Assembly (NCBI RefSeq): GCF_001854885.1
Contig: NZ_MDDV01000013.1
Span: forward strand, 191,855 to 255,854
Reading direction: 5' to 3'
Source of the DNA: Ensifer sp. LCM 4579
GTDB taxonomy: Bacteria; Pseudomonadota; Alphaproteobacteria; Rhizobiales; Rhizobiaceae
DNA: 64,000 nt
Below the pieces are notes generated by a model. It saw only the letters and a program-made list of their open reading frames with translations, did not search any database and was not told where the DNA came from. Of the stretch, positions 44,143 through 52,770 are shown one piece after another. The stretch's first letter is position 1. Every line of letters begins with the position of its first letter. Both the position numbers and the translations under genes were made by a program.

Positions 44143-45617
44143 AGGTGGATCCATGCGGTCTTCAGATCGACATATTTGTCGAGCGCGTGAAGCGACTTGT
44201 CATGGCCGTTGCCAGACTGCTTGACGCCGCCAAGCGGAACGGTGTTGTCCGCGCCGCCATAGGTGTTGACGTGCACGACACCCGCACGGATGCCCCCGAT
44301 CATTCGGTGCGCACGGGAGAGATTGGAGGTCCAGACCGCCGACGCGAGGCCGTAGTCGGTGGCATTGGCGATACGCAGTGCCTCCGCCTCACCCTCGAAG
44401 GGAATTATCGACAAGATGGGTCCAAAGACCTCCTCTCTCGCAAGGGTCATTTCCGGCTTAACGTCGAAGACGGTCGGCTGCATGTAATATCCCCCGGTGT
44501 CCTCATGAATCCGACTGCCGCCGGTTCGCAAAGCAGCGCCCTCGGCAAGCGCCTGCTCGGCGTACCTCAAATCCTTCTCGAGCTGGAGTTCGCTTGCGAT
44601 GGCGCCGGCTTCAGTTGAGAGTTGGAGTGGATCACCGACTTTGATGTCGGCGGCGATCCTCGCCACCGTCGCGGAGAACTCTTCGTGAATTGCTTTTTCC
44701 ACAAGCAGCCGCGAACCGGCGACGCAGACCTGTCCGGAGTTGCGAAAGATGCCGTGGGCGCTGACCCTGGCCGCCTGGTCGAGATCCGGCGCATCGGCAA
44801 ACACGATATTGGGCGACTTGCCACCGAGTTCGAGGTAGACGCGCTTCAGGTTGGAGCGCGCCGAATATTCAAGCAGCCGACGACCGACGCTACCGGAGCC
44901 GGTGAAGGCCAGCACGTCGATATCCCTGTGCAACCCGATCGCCTCGCCCGTCGTCGCGCCGCGGCCGGTGACGACGTTGAGCACCCCTTCGGGGAGCCCT
45001 GCCTCGGCACAAAGGGAGGCGAATTTCAGCAGTGTCAGGGAGGCACCCTCGGCAGGCTTCAACACCACCGAATTGCCCGTGGCAAGTGCCGGGGCGATCT
45101 TCCAGGCGCCGATCATCAGCGGGAAATTCCAAGGGACGATCACGGCGACGACACCGACTGGCTGACGGTGGACCAGCCCCAGGACTTTTTCGGCGGTCGG
45201 CGCGATCTCGCCATAGACCTTGTCGGTCGCCTCGGCATAGTAGTGGAAAGTGGCTGCGGCGCTGCCTGGCTCGGCCTTGAGCGCCATCGAGATCTCGGTG
45301 CCGTTATCGCGCACGCCAAGGACTGCAAGTTCCAAAGCGTTCTTCTCGATCAGTTCGGCAATCCTGAGGAGGACCTTCTTGCGCTCGGCAGGTGCTGCCT
45401 TCGACCACGTGCCATTTTCAAAGGCGGCGCGCGCCGCTTGAACGGCGAGGTCCACATCCTCGGCGCCGGCATCGGCGATGGTCGTCAGCTTGCGACCGTC
45501 GATCGGAGAGATGACGTCAATGACAGTACCGCCGATCGGGCTTCGCCATGCGCCGCCGATGAAGAGCGATTGCGGGGCGACGGGCAATGTTCGGAGTTGG
45601 TCGATTTTGTCCTGCAT
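44139..45617 (-). CDS. Aldehyde dehydrogenase, PuuC-like
   Basis: NAD(P)-dependent enzyme of 492 aa. NAD site VIVPWNFPLMIGAWKIAPAL and FTGSGSVGRRL, general base Glu in YLELGGKSPN, nucleophile Cys in FRNSGQVCVAGSR, and C-terminal VNTYGGADNTVPLGGVKQSG. The subgroup resembles gamma-glutamyl-gamma-aminobutyraldehyde or other aminoaldehyde dehydrogenases. The start at 45617 (MQDKIDQL) has AAGGA upstream. It lies 63 nt after an amino acid permease on the same strand and diverges from the kinase/phospholyase operon, suggesting it oxidises an aldehyde made there. Confidence 0.88.
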   Translation of the reverse strand: MQDKIDQLRTLPVAPQSLFIGGAWRSPIGGTVIDVISPIDGRKLTTIADAGAEDVDLAVQAARAAFENGTWSKAAPAERKKVLLRIAELIEKNALELAVLGVRDNGTEISMALKAEPGSAAATFHYYAEATDKVYGEIAPTAEKVLGLVHRQPVGVVAVIVPWNFPLMIGAWKIAPALATGNSVVLKPAEGASLTLLKFASLCAEAGLPEGVLNVVTGRGATTGEAIGLHRDIDVLAFTGSGSVGRRLLEYSARSNLKRVYLELGGKSPNIVFADAPDLDQAARVSAHGIFRNSGQVCVAGSRLLVEKAIHEEFSATVARIAADIKVGDPLQLSTEAGAIASELQLEKDLRYAEQALAEGAALRTGGSRIHEDTGGYYMQPTVFDVKPEMTLAREEVFGPILSIIPFEGEAEALRIANATDYGLASAVWTSNLSRAHRMIGGIRAGVVHVNTYGGADNTVPLGGVKQSGNGHDKSLHALDKYVDLKTAWIHL

Positions 45618-45680
45618 GGTCCGGCGTCCTTGATAAGTGTATGGCGGGCGAGACATGCCCGCCATCATGATCCGACCTTA

Positions 45681-47135
45681 TTAGGCTTCCTGGCCCGCCC
45701 CCAACCGTGCAAAGCCCACCGCATTGGCGGACTTCAAGCGCACCGCGGCTGCGAAACCAATGAGCGCGGCAACCAGCACAAGGCCCGGCAGCACTATGGC
45801 GAGAACGCCGTTGGCGCCGGCGATCGCACCGAAGTTCACCGAGATATAGTAGACAAGCCCGAGCAGGATTACCCCAGTGGCGATTGGCAGGAGCTTAGTT
45901 ACAAGGAGGTTGCTTTCGAGGCCGGGATTGCGGCTGAAAAAGGCGACGATAGCAAAGGCGGTGGAGGCCATCAGCAAGATGATTGCCAGCGTGCCGACAT
46001 TGGTGAGCCAGGAAAAGAGCCCCAAGACAGGATCCTGGCCGGTCAGCGCAAAGAGGGCCACGACGAGTACGGCGATGATCGTCTGGATCACAGAGCCGAC
46101 ATGCGGGCTCTGGAATTCCGGATGCGTCACGCCCACGGATTTCGGCAGCAGGCTTTCGCGGCCGGCGACGTACATGTAACGGGCCACGCCGTTGTGGAAA
46201 GCGAGCACGCCGGCGAACAGGCTGGTGATGAAGAGAATGCTCATCACGACGGTGATCCAGTGGCCGACATAGCGCTCGGCGAGGCCGAAGAGGAAAGCGG
46301 TCGGATCGGCCAGGCCTTGCAGTTCCGGAACGAGCTTATCAACGCCGGCGCCATTCACCATCAGCCAGGAGGTCAGCATGTAGAAGAGGCCGATGGTGAG
46401 CACCGAGATGTAAGTGGCACGCGGAACGGTCTTCTGCGGTTCGCGAGCCTCCTCACTGTAGATGGTCGTTGCCTCGAAGCCGATGAAGGCAGCAAAGCAG
46501 AAGAGGATGCCGATCGCCGGGGTGCCGCCCCAGAAGGCGGTCGGCGTGAACGGGGCGGTGGAAAGACCGCCGTCGCCGCCGGTGAAGAGGATCGCCGCAT
46601 CGATGACGAGGACGACCAGATATTCGAGGACGACCAGCACGGTCAGTACCCTGGCCGAGAGGTCGACGCGACGGTATCCAAATACGGCGACAGCGGCAAT
46701 ACCGATATAGGTCCAGACCCACCAGGGAAGAACGAGGCCGACCTGTTCTGCGAAGAAACCGGATGTCGCTGCGCCGAAAAGTCCGAAAACTCCAATCTGC
46801 ATCGCATTGTAGGCAAGGATTGCTACGAGTGCTGCCGCCCCTCCCATCAGGCCGCCGAGGCCCTGTGCGGTATAGGCGTAGAATGCGCCCGCGTTGCGGA
46901 TGTGGCGGGCCATGGCGACATAGCCGACCGAGAAGAGCAGCAGCAGCGCCGTGACCAGCAGGAAGGTCAGCGGAATGCCCGCACCATTGCCGAGCAGCAT
47001 GGAAAGCGGCACGCCGCCCGCCACCGCCGTCAGCGGTGCGGCGGCTGAGACGACAAGGAATGTCACGGCGCCGACGCCGAGACTGTTCTTGCGCAGTTGG
47101 TTCTTGCCTGAGCCAGGTGAGTTTTGAGTATCCAT
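45681..47135 (-). CDS. APC-family amino acid/amine permease
   Basis: Inner-membrane transporter of 484 aa with about twelve transmembrane segments. The first segment contains GVGAVTFLVVSAAAPLTAVA and the second half has CFAAFIGFEATTIYSEEARE, the APC signature around segment 6. SD GAAGG precedes ATG 47135. Together with the aldehyde dehydrogenase it forms a minus-strand unit facing the IclR-led operon. It would bring in the amine or amino acid that the operon degrades. Substrate is not readable. Confidence 0.88.
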   Translation of the reverse strand: MDTQNSPGSGKNQLRKNSLGVGAVTFLVVSAAAPLTAVAGGVPLSMLLGNGAGIPLTFLLVTALLLLFSVGYVAMARHIRNAGAFYAYTAQGLGGLMGGAAALVAILAYNAMQIGVFGLFGAATSGFFAEQVGLVLPWWVWTYIGIAAVAVFGYRRVDLSARVLTVLVVLEYLVVLVIDAAILFTGGDGGLSTAPFTPTAFWGGTPAIGILFCFAAFIGFEATTIYSEEAREPQKTVPRATYISVLTIGLFYMLTSWLMVNGAGVDKLVPELQGLADPTAFLFGLAERYVGHWITVVMSILFITSLFAGVLAFHNGVARYMYVAGRESLLPKSVGVTHPEFQSPHVGSVIQTIIAVLVVALFALTGQDPVLGLFSWLTNVGTLAIILLMASTAFAIVAFFSRNPGLESNLLVTKLLPIATGVILLGLVYYISVNFGAIAGANGVLAIVLPGLVLVAALIGFAAAVRLKSANAVGFARLGAGQEA

Positions 47136-47259
47136 AAGCCTTCGTTCCCCTTGTTGAACGTATCCGGCCATCGCTGCGGAACGCCCGCATGCGACCTCCA
47201 CAATTCCTGAAGCGGCGGTTCTTGCTTGTTATTGATCGCTCACTTCTCAGCGCATATGG

Positions 47260-47276
47260 TTCAATAGTTGAACCAG
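47260..47276. promoter_or_regulatory. Perfect palindromic operator between permease and IclR gene
   Basis: GGTTCAATAGTTGAACC is a 17-bp perfect palindrome (7-bp arms, TAG centre) in the 281-base divergent region. It is the best candidate for the binding site of the IclR regulator starting at 47417. Nothing else is recognised in that region. Confidence 0.65.
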
Positions 47277-47416
47277 TGCTTCAAATATAGACTTGCAAAG
47301 AAAGCCTGCGTCTGTCAAGTTATTTCTCATGTTAAGTATCTCGGCGCCGCGGCGGCGATGCGAAGCGGGCACAGGCCCGAAGTAGCAGCGAAGAGAGAGG
47401 CCCAAGAGGAGGAACG

Positions 47417-48202
47417 ATGAGCACGATCGGCAAAGCGTTGTCATTGCTGGATTCGGCGTCTCGGCTCGACAAGGAGGCGGGACTGACCGACATCGCACGC
47501 CTGTGCGGGCTCGACAAAGCGACGGCACGCCGCTTCTTGGTCGAGCTGGAAAAGCACGGCTTCGTCGAACAGGATCCGGAAACCCGCAAATACCGCATCG
47601 GATCGGCGCCAGTCCGGCTGGCGCGGATTCGCGAGGCGCGGTACCCGTTTCTGCGGGTCGCCGTTCCATTCATCAAGGCGCTCGCGGAAGCGTCGACGGA
47701 AACCGTGCATCTTTCCGAATTCTCCGGCAGGCGTCTGTCGACAATCCATGTCGAGGATTCCCGGCGTGCGCACCGCGTCAACGTAGAGGTGGGTACGCTG
47801 CTGCCCCTTCATGCAACCGCCTCAGGTCTCGCCTATCTTGCCTTCTGCCCTCCAGACGAGATCGACGCCGCCCTTTCGAGGCCGCTCGAGAGGATCACCG
47901 AATACACGATCGTCGAACCCGCAATGGTCCGCGGGCTTCTTGATGAAACGGTGGCGCGCGGTTTTTCCATAAACCACCAGGGTATCGAGGCCGGCGTCGT
48001 GAGCACGGCTGCGCCGATCCGCGCACCCGGCGGCCATCCGATCGGCTGCGTCGCGATCGCAGCGCCGATCGTTAGGGCCGATCAAGCGGAAGTCATGAAA
48101 TTCGGCGCGCAAGTCGCCGCCGCGGCAAGGGCAATTACAGAAAAATACTACGGGTCGGAAAAGCCCATGGGAACCAGCACGCAAATCAGGAGGACAGGCT
48201 GA
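47417..48202 (+). CDS. IclR-family transcriptional regulator
   Basis: Regulator of 261 aa. N-terminal winged helix-turn-helix TDIARLCGLDKATARRFLVE; C-terminal effector domain with VGTLLPLHATASGLAYLAF and INHQGIEAGVVSTAAPI. SD AGAGGAGGAACG. Its stop overlaps the next gene start by one base (TGATG), so it is the first gene of the operon it probably controls. The divergent permease and aldehyde dehydrogenase genes share the palindrome at 47260. Confidence 0.9.
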   Translation: MSTIGKALSLLDSASRLDKEAGLTDIARLCGLDKATARRFLVELEKHGFVEQDPETRKYRIGSAPVRLARIREARYPFLRVAVPFIKALAEASTETVHLSEFSGRRLSTIHVEDSRRAHRVNVEVGTLLPLHATASGLAYLAFCPPDEIDAALSRPLERITEYTIVEPAMVRGLLDETVARGFSINHQGIEAGVVSTAAPIRAPGGHPIGCVAIAAPIVRADQAEVMKFGAQVAAAARAITEKYYGSEKPMGTSTQIRRTG

Positions 48203-49455
48203 TGGGCCCTTCGGCGCCTTTGCCAAGGATAGTCGTCATCGGGACTGGTGACACCAAGAGCGACGAACTCAGGTTCATGGCATCCGTCATTGAAGAAGCC
48301 GGCGGCCTACCGCTGATGGTCGACGTCAGCATTCTGGACGATCCGCCCTATGCACCCGACTACTCGAAACATGACATCGCCAAGGCAGCTGGCACTTCGA
48401 TCGAGGCCATCCTCGCCAGTGGAGACGAGAACAGCGCCATGACCCTGATGGCCAGGGGTGCAGCCAGCCTCGCCCGCGATCTCCACGATACGGGCCAGAT
48501 GGACGGAGTCATCATGCTGGGCGGCACCATGGGAACGGATCTGGCGCTAGACGTCGCCGCGGCCCTGCCGCTCGGAATCCCAAAATTCGTCGTCTCTACG
48601 ATCGCCTATTCCCATCTCATTCCGCCGGAGCGTATCGCACCCGACCTGATGATGGTCCTGTGGGCCGGCGGCCTTTATGGGCTGAACGGCATTTGCCGGT
48701 CCGTCCTGTCGCAGGCCTGCGGCGCGGTGGTCGGAGCCGCGAAACATGGCACGAAGCCGGACAGCAAACGGCCGCTGATCGGTATGACGTCGCTCGGCTC
48801 CTCATGCCTAAAATACATGAAGCACCTCAAACCGGAACTTGAGAAGCGCGGCTACGACCTCGCCGTCTTCCACGCGACGGGCATGGGCGGGCGCGCCTTC
48901 GAGGCGATAGCCGCGCAGAACGGATTTGTAGCGGTCTTCGACCTCTGCATTCAGGAGGTCAGCAATCACCACTACGGCACCGTTGTCACCTCCGGGCCGG
49001 ATCGGCTGGAAAACGCCGGACGCGCCGGCATTCCACAAATCGTCGCCCCCGGCGCCATCGACATGGTCGATCTTCAGGCGTGGCAGGACCTGCCCGCCAT
49101 CTTTGCTGGCCGCCCCTATCATGCTCACAATCGGCTGATCGGATCAGTCACCAGCGCGCCGGACGGCCGGCGCGAGATTGCCCGGCTCGTCGGGCGAAAA
49201 CTCGCGACTGCCAAAGCAAAGGTCGCCTTCCTGCTGCCGATCGAAGGCCTGCAGGAATGGGATAGGCCCGGGGAGCCGTTGCACGATCCTGAGGGGCTCG
49301 ACGCCTTCCTGGACGAAATCCGCAAGGCGCTGCCGGCGACCGTCACCCTCAAAGAGGTCGATGCCCACATCAACGCCTCGTCATTCTCTCAGAAAGCACT
49401 CGAAATCTTCGATACCTGGGTGGCTCAGGGCATCATCCCGGAAGGACGGCCATGA
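48202..49455 (+). CDS. Tm-1-like ATP-binding domain protein (UPF0261)
   Basis: Protein of 417 aa named after the tomato virus-resistance protein Tm-1. Marks: VIGTGDTKSDELRFMASVIE at the N-terminus, the glycine motif GVIMLGGTMGTDLALDVAA, and the second domain LIGMTSLGSSCLKYM, FHATGMGGRAFEAI and QIVAPGAIDMVDL. Bacterial members have no assigned reaction; they recur beside IclR regulators and catabolic genes. It overlaps both neighbours (1 nt and 4 nt), so it is firmly within the operon. Confidence 0.88.
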   Translation: MGPSAPLPRIVVIGTGDTKSDELRFMASVIEEAGGLPLMVDVSILDDPPYAPDYSKHDIAKAAGTSIEAILASGDENSAMTLMARGAASLARDLHDTGQMDGVIMLGGTMGTDLALDVAAALPLGIPKFVVSTIAYSHLIPPERIAPDLMMVLWAGGLYGLNGICRSVLSQACGAVVGAAKHGTKPDSKRPLIGMTSLGSSCLKYMKHLKPELEKRGYDLAVFHATGMGGRAFEAIAAQNGFVAVFDLCIQEVSNHHYGTVVTSGPDRLENAGRAGIPQIVAPGAIDMVDLQAWQDLPAIFAGRPYHAHNRLIGSVTSAPDGRREIARLVGRKLATAKAKVAFLLPIEGLQEWDRPGEPLHDPEGLDAFLDEIRKALPATVTLKEVDAHINASSFSQKALEIFDTWVAQGIIPEGRP

Positions 49456-50102
49456 CAGGCGATCGCGCGCTCATTCTCGACTTCGGCGGCGTGGTGACCC
49501 GCACGCTGTTTGAAACCCACGACATCACCGAAGGCGCCCTCGGCCTGCCGGCCGGCTCGCTGACCTGGCGGGGTCCCTTCGACCCCGCGACTGATCCGCT
49601 CTGGGTGGCGATGCAGAACCGCGAGATCACCGAGCGTGATTACTGGCATTCCCGCACGAAAGAAGTGGGCGAACTGCTCGGCGAGAATTGGGACGAGATG
49701 CAGACGTTCGTGCGCCGCGCCCGCGGCGCCGAACCGGAGCTGGTGCTGCGTCCGGAAGCCCGCGATGCGATCCTCCAGGTAAAGGCCGCTGGGCTGAAGC
49801 TTGCCATTCTGTCGAACGAACTCGACCTCTTCTACGGCGTCGAATTCCGCAAGCGCTTTCCGTTGATCGCGCACTTCGACGTCATCGTCGACGCAAGCTA
49901 CACGAATATCCTGAAGCCCGATCCGCGCGCATACGAGCTCGTCCTAACCGAGCTCGCGCTTCCGCGCGAGGCCTGCGTCTTCGTAGACGACCAAAAGAAG
50001 AACATCCAAGGCGCCGAGGCCGTGCGCCTGCCTTGCGTGCATTTCGACGTCACTCGGCCCGCCGAGAGTTATGCCCGTGCGCTTGCTATGCTTGGGCTTT
50101 GA
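49452..50102 (+). CDS. HAD-IA family hydrolase
   Basis: Protein of 216 aa. Motif I is LILDFGGVVTRTLF, where the residue two after the nucleophile is Gly, as in the epoxide-hydrolase N-domain and FMN/acyl branches, so classical phosphatase acid catalysis may differ. Motif II AILSNELD, motif III KPDPRAYELV, motif IV VFVDDQKKNIQGAEAV. It overlaps the Tm-1-like gene by 4 nt and precedes an aminotransferase by 16 nt. A dephosphorylation linked to the kinase in this operon is possible but unproven. Confidence 0.85.
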   Translation: MTGDRALILDFGGVVTRTLFETHDITEGALGLPAGSLTWRGPFDPATDPLWVAMQNREITERDYWHSRTKEVGELLGENWDEMQTFVRRARGAEPELVLRPEARDAILQVKAAGLKLAILSNELDLFYGVEFRKRFPLIAHFDVIVDASYTNILKPDPRAYELVLTELALPREACVFVDDQKKNIQGAEAVRLPCVHFDVTRPAESYARALAMLGL

Positions 50103-50118
50103 ACAAAGAGGAATACCG

Positions 50119-51477
50119 ATGCGTGAAATTAACTTCCTGATCGAGAACAACGCCCGTCACCTGTGGCATCCGATGGCACATCCGGCCGAGATGCAGGCTT
50201 ATCCGCCCCGCATCGTCAATGCGGCCGAAGGTGTCGAGATCGTCGATATCCACGGCAAGAAGGTGCTGGACGCGGTCGGGGGCCTGTGGAACGTCAATCT
50301 CGGCTATTCCTGCGAGCCGGTGAAGAAGGCAATACGTGACCAGTTGGACGAGCTGCCCTATTATTCGACGTTCCGGGGTACCACCAACTCGCCGCTGATC
50401 GAGCTCTCCTGCGAGCTTGCCGAGTGGTTCAAGGAGGACGGCCTCACCCGCTCCTTTTTCACCTCGGGCGGCTCGGACTCGGTCGAGACCTGCCTGCGCC
50501 TGGCGCGGCAATATCACAAGATCAACGGCCAGCCGGAGCGCACCAAGTTCATCGCCCTGAAAAAGGGCTATCACGGCACCCATTTTGGCGGCGCATCGGT
50601 CAACGGCAATCAGAACTTCCGCCGCAATTACGAGCCGCTGCTGCCGGGAGTTTTCCACCTGCCGGCGCCCTGGACCTACCGCAATCCGTTCGGCACCAGC
50701 GATGGCGCGGAGATCGCGGCGGCGATCGGGCGTCTGTTCGAGGAGGAGATTGCCTTCCAGGGTGCAGACACGATCGCGGCGCTGATCGTCGAGCCGGTGC
50801 TTGGGGCCGGCGGCGTCATCGTTCCGCACGCCAGCTTCCTGCCGCTGATGCGCGCGATCTGCGACCGGCACGGCATCCTGCTGATCGCCGACGAGGTCAT
50901 CACCGCCTTCGGCCGCACCGGCGCCTGGACGGGGTCGCGGCTCTGGGAAGTGAAGCCCGATCTCATGGCCACTGCCAAGGCGATCACCAACGGCTACTAT
51001 CCTTTCGGCGCCGTAATGATCGCCGACAAGGTTGCCGAGGTGTTCGAAAGCAACAAGAACGCTACCGGCGCGATAGGACACGGGTATACCTATTCCGGCC
51101 ATCCGGTCGGCGCGGCCGCGGCACTCGCGACGTTGAAGGAAACGAGCCGGCTCAATGTTGCCGCCAATGCCGCCGCGCGGGGGGAGGAGCTCCTCGACGG
51201 CCTCAAGAACCTCCAGAGCAAGCACGAGCTTATCGGCGACGTGCGGGGTAAGGGCCTGATGTGCGCGCTCGAACTGGTTAGCGACCGCGACACGAAGACC
51301 TCAGCTGCCAAAGAGATCTTGCAGACGGTTCAGGATGCAGCTTACGACGCCGGCGTCCTCGTGCGCACCTCTGGGCCGAACGTCATTCTGTCGCCCCCGC
51401 TCGTCATCACCGCCAGCGACGTTGCCCGCATCATCAACGCGCTCGATGCCGCTCTTGCCACTGCCGGAGGACGATAA
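50119..51477 (+). CDS. Class III aminotransferase (omega-amino acid:pyruvate type)
   Basis: PLP enzyme of 452 aa. Marks: HLWHPMAHPAEM near the N-terminus, GLWNVNLGYSCEPV, TSGGSDSVETCLRLARQYHK for phosphate and ring contacts, ADEVITAFGRTGAW with the pyridine-nitrogen Asp, and the Schiff-base Lys in MATAKAITNGYYPFGAV. The subgroup is the beta-alanine or omega-amine:pyruvate transaminases. SD AAAGAGGAATACC. One base separates its stop from the next gene. It likely removes an amino group from the substrate or from an aminoaldehyde product. Confidence 0.9.
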   Translation: MREINFLIENNARHLWHPMAHPAEMQAYPPRIVNAAEGVEIVDIHGKKVLDAVGGLWNVNLGYSCEPVKKAIRDQLDELPYYSTFRGTTNSPLIELSCELAEWFKEDGLTRSFFTSGGSDSVETCLRLARQYHKINGQPERTKFIALKKGYHGTHFGGASVNGNQNFRRNYEPLLPGVFHLPAPWTYRNPFGTSDGAEIAAAIGRLFEEEIAFQGADTIAALIVEPVLGAGGVIVPHASFLPLMRAICDRHGILLIADEVITAFGRTGAWTGSRLWEVKPDLMATAKAITNGYYPFGAVMIADKVAEVFESNKNATGAIGHGYTYSGHPVGAAAALATLKETSRLNVAANAAARGEELLDGLKNLQSKHELIGDVRGKGLMCALELVSDRDTKTSAAKEILQTVQDAAYDAGVLVRTSGPNVILSPPLVITASDVARIINALDAALATAGGR

Positions 51478-51478
51478 A

Positions 51479-52762
51479 ATGTCGGATAAGGCCACATTGC
51501 TCGCGCGCAGAGAACGGCTGCTCGGCCGCAACATGTCGCTCTTCTACCAGGATCCGGTCCACCTCGTCCGCGGTGAAGGCGTCTGGCTCTGGGATGCGGA
51601 CGGAAGGCGCTACCTCGACTGCTACAACAACGTGCCGCATGTCGGCCATTGCCATCCGCGCGTGATCGAGGCTATCGCCCGTCAGGCTTCGACCCTCAAC
51701 ACGCATACCCGCTACCTGCACGAGGGGATACTCGACTATGTCGAGCGCCTGACGGGGACGTTCGATGGCACGCTGAATGCAGCGATCCTGACCTGCACCG
51801 GCAGCGAGGCAAACGACATCGCGCTGCGCATGGCCCAGGCGGTGACCGGCAAGACGGGGGTGATCGCCACCAACCACACCTATCACGGCAACACAGCAGC
51901 AGTGTCCCAGCTCTCCACCCGCATGCCGCCGGTCGGCGGTTATGGCGGCCATGTGCGGCACTTGCCGGCGCCTGATAGTTACCGACCGCTCGGCGGCGAA
52001 ACCGGCGATGCCTTCGCAACCGCCTTCGCCGCCGAGATCGAGAAGGCCATCGCTTCGCTCGAGGAAAGTCCGCACGGCTTCTCCGCCCTGATCATCGATC
52101 CCTTCTTCGCCAATGAGGGCTTTCCCGACCTGCCGCCCGGCTTCCTTGACAAGACGGTCGCCGCGGTGCGCAAGGCAGGTGGCCTCGTCATCGCCGACGA
52201 GGTCCAGCCAGGCTTCGGCCGCACCGGCACGCATATGTGGGGCCACCAGCGGGCCGGCATCATTCCGGATATCGTGACACTCGGCAAACCGATGGCTAAC
52301 GGTCACCCGGTCGGCGGCGTCATTGCGAACATCGACACGCTGAACGTCTTCCGCAAGGCTTTCCGCTATTTCAACACATTCGGCGGCAATCCGGTCTCCT
52401 GCGCCGCGGCAATGGCCGTGCTCGATGTGATGAAGGAGGAGAAGCTCATCGAAAACGCCCTTGACGTCGGCGAATACACGCGGGCGGCCTTCAAGAAACT
52501 CGCCGAGAAGCACTCGATCATTGGCGACGTGCGCGGCAGCGGTCTTTTCATGGGCACCGAATTCGTTCTGGACCGGGGGACGAAGGACCCCGCCCCGGAC
52601 CTCGCCACCAGGATCATCAACGCGATGCGCGAGCGCGGCGTCCTGATGGGCAAGATCGGCGTGCACGAGTGCAGCACCAAGATCAGGCCGCCAATGCCGT
52701 TCTCGAAGGAAAATGCCGACCTGATGCTGTCGACCTTCGACGACGTCTTATCCGACCTGTGA
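51479..52762 (+). CDS. Class III PLP enzyme, AGXT2L/phospholyase-like
   Basis: Protein of 427 aa resembling human ETNPPL and PHYKPL, the phospholyases for phosphoethanolamine and 5-phosphohydroxylysine. Diagnostic-looking stretches are DCYNNVPHVGHCHPRVIEAI and STLNTHTRYLHEGILDYVER. PLP site: TCTGSEANDIALR, ADEVQPGFGRTGTHMWGHQR, Lys in VTLGKPMANGHPVGGV. It starts one base after the omega-aminotransferase and is followed after 8 nt by an APH-fold kinase. Kinase plus phospholyase suggests a hydroxy-amine is phosphorylated and then cleaved to an aldehyde and ammonia. Ordinary transamination is the alternative. Confidence 0.8.
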   Translation: MSDKATLLARRERLLGRNMSLFYQDPVHLVRGEGVWLWDADGRRYLDCYNNVPHVGHCHPRVIEAIARQASTLNTHTRYLHEGILDYVERLTGTFDGTLNAAILTCTGSEANDIALRMAQAVTGKTGVIATNHTYHGNTAAVSQLSTRMPPVGGYGGHVRHLPAPDSYRPLGGETGDAFATAFAAEIEKAIASLEESPHGFSALIIDPFFANEGFPDLPPGFLDKTVAAVRKAGGLVIADEVQPGFGRTGTHMWGHQRAGIIPDIVTLGKPMANGHPVGGVIANIDTLNVFRKAFRYFNTFGGNPVSCAAAMAVLDVMKEEKLIENALDVGEYTRAAFKKLAEKHSIIGDVRGSGLFMGTEFVLDRGTKDPAPDLATRIINAMRERGVLMGKIGVHECSTKIRPPMPFSKENADLMLSTFDDVLSDL

Positions 52763-52770
52763 GCGGCGCC

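Noticed and set aside
44622-47048. An 808-codon open frame on the plus strand opposite the aldehyde dehydrogenase and permease
   Set aside because: It spans two unrelated minus-strand genes with strong family motifs, has low-complexity polar sequence and no SD.
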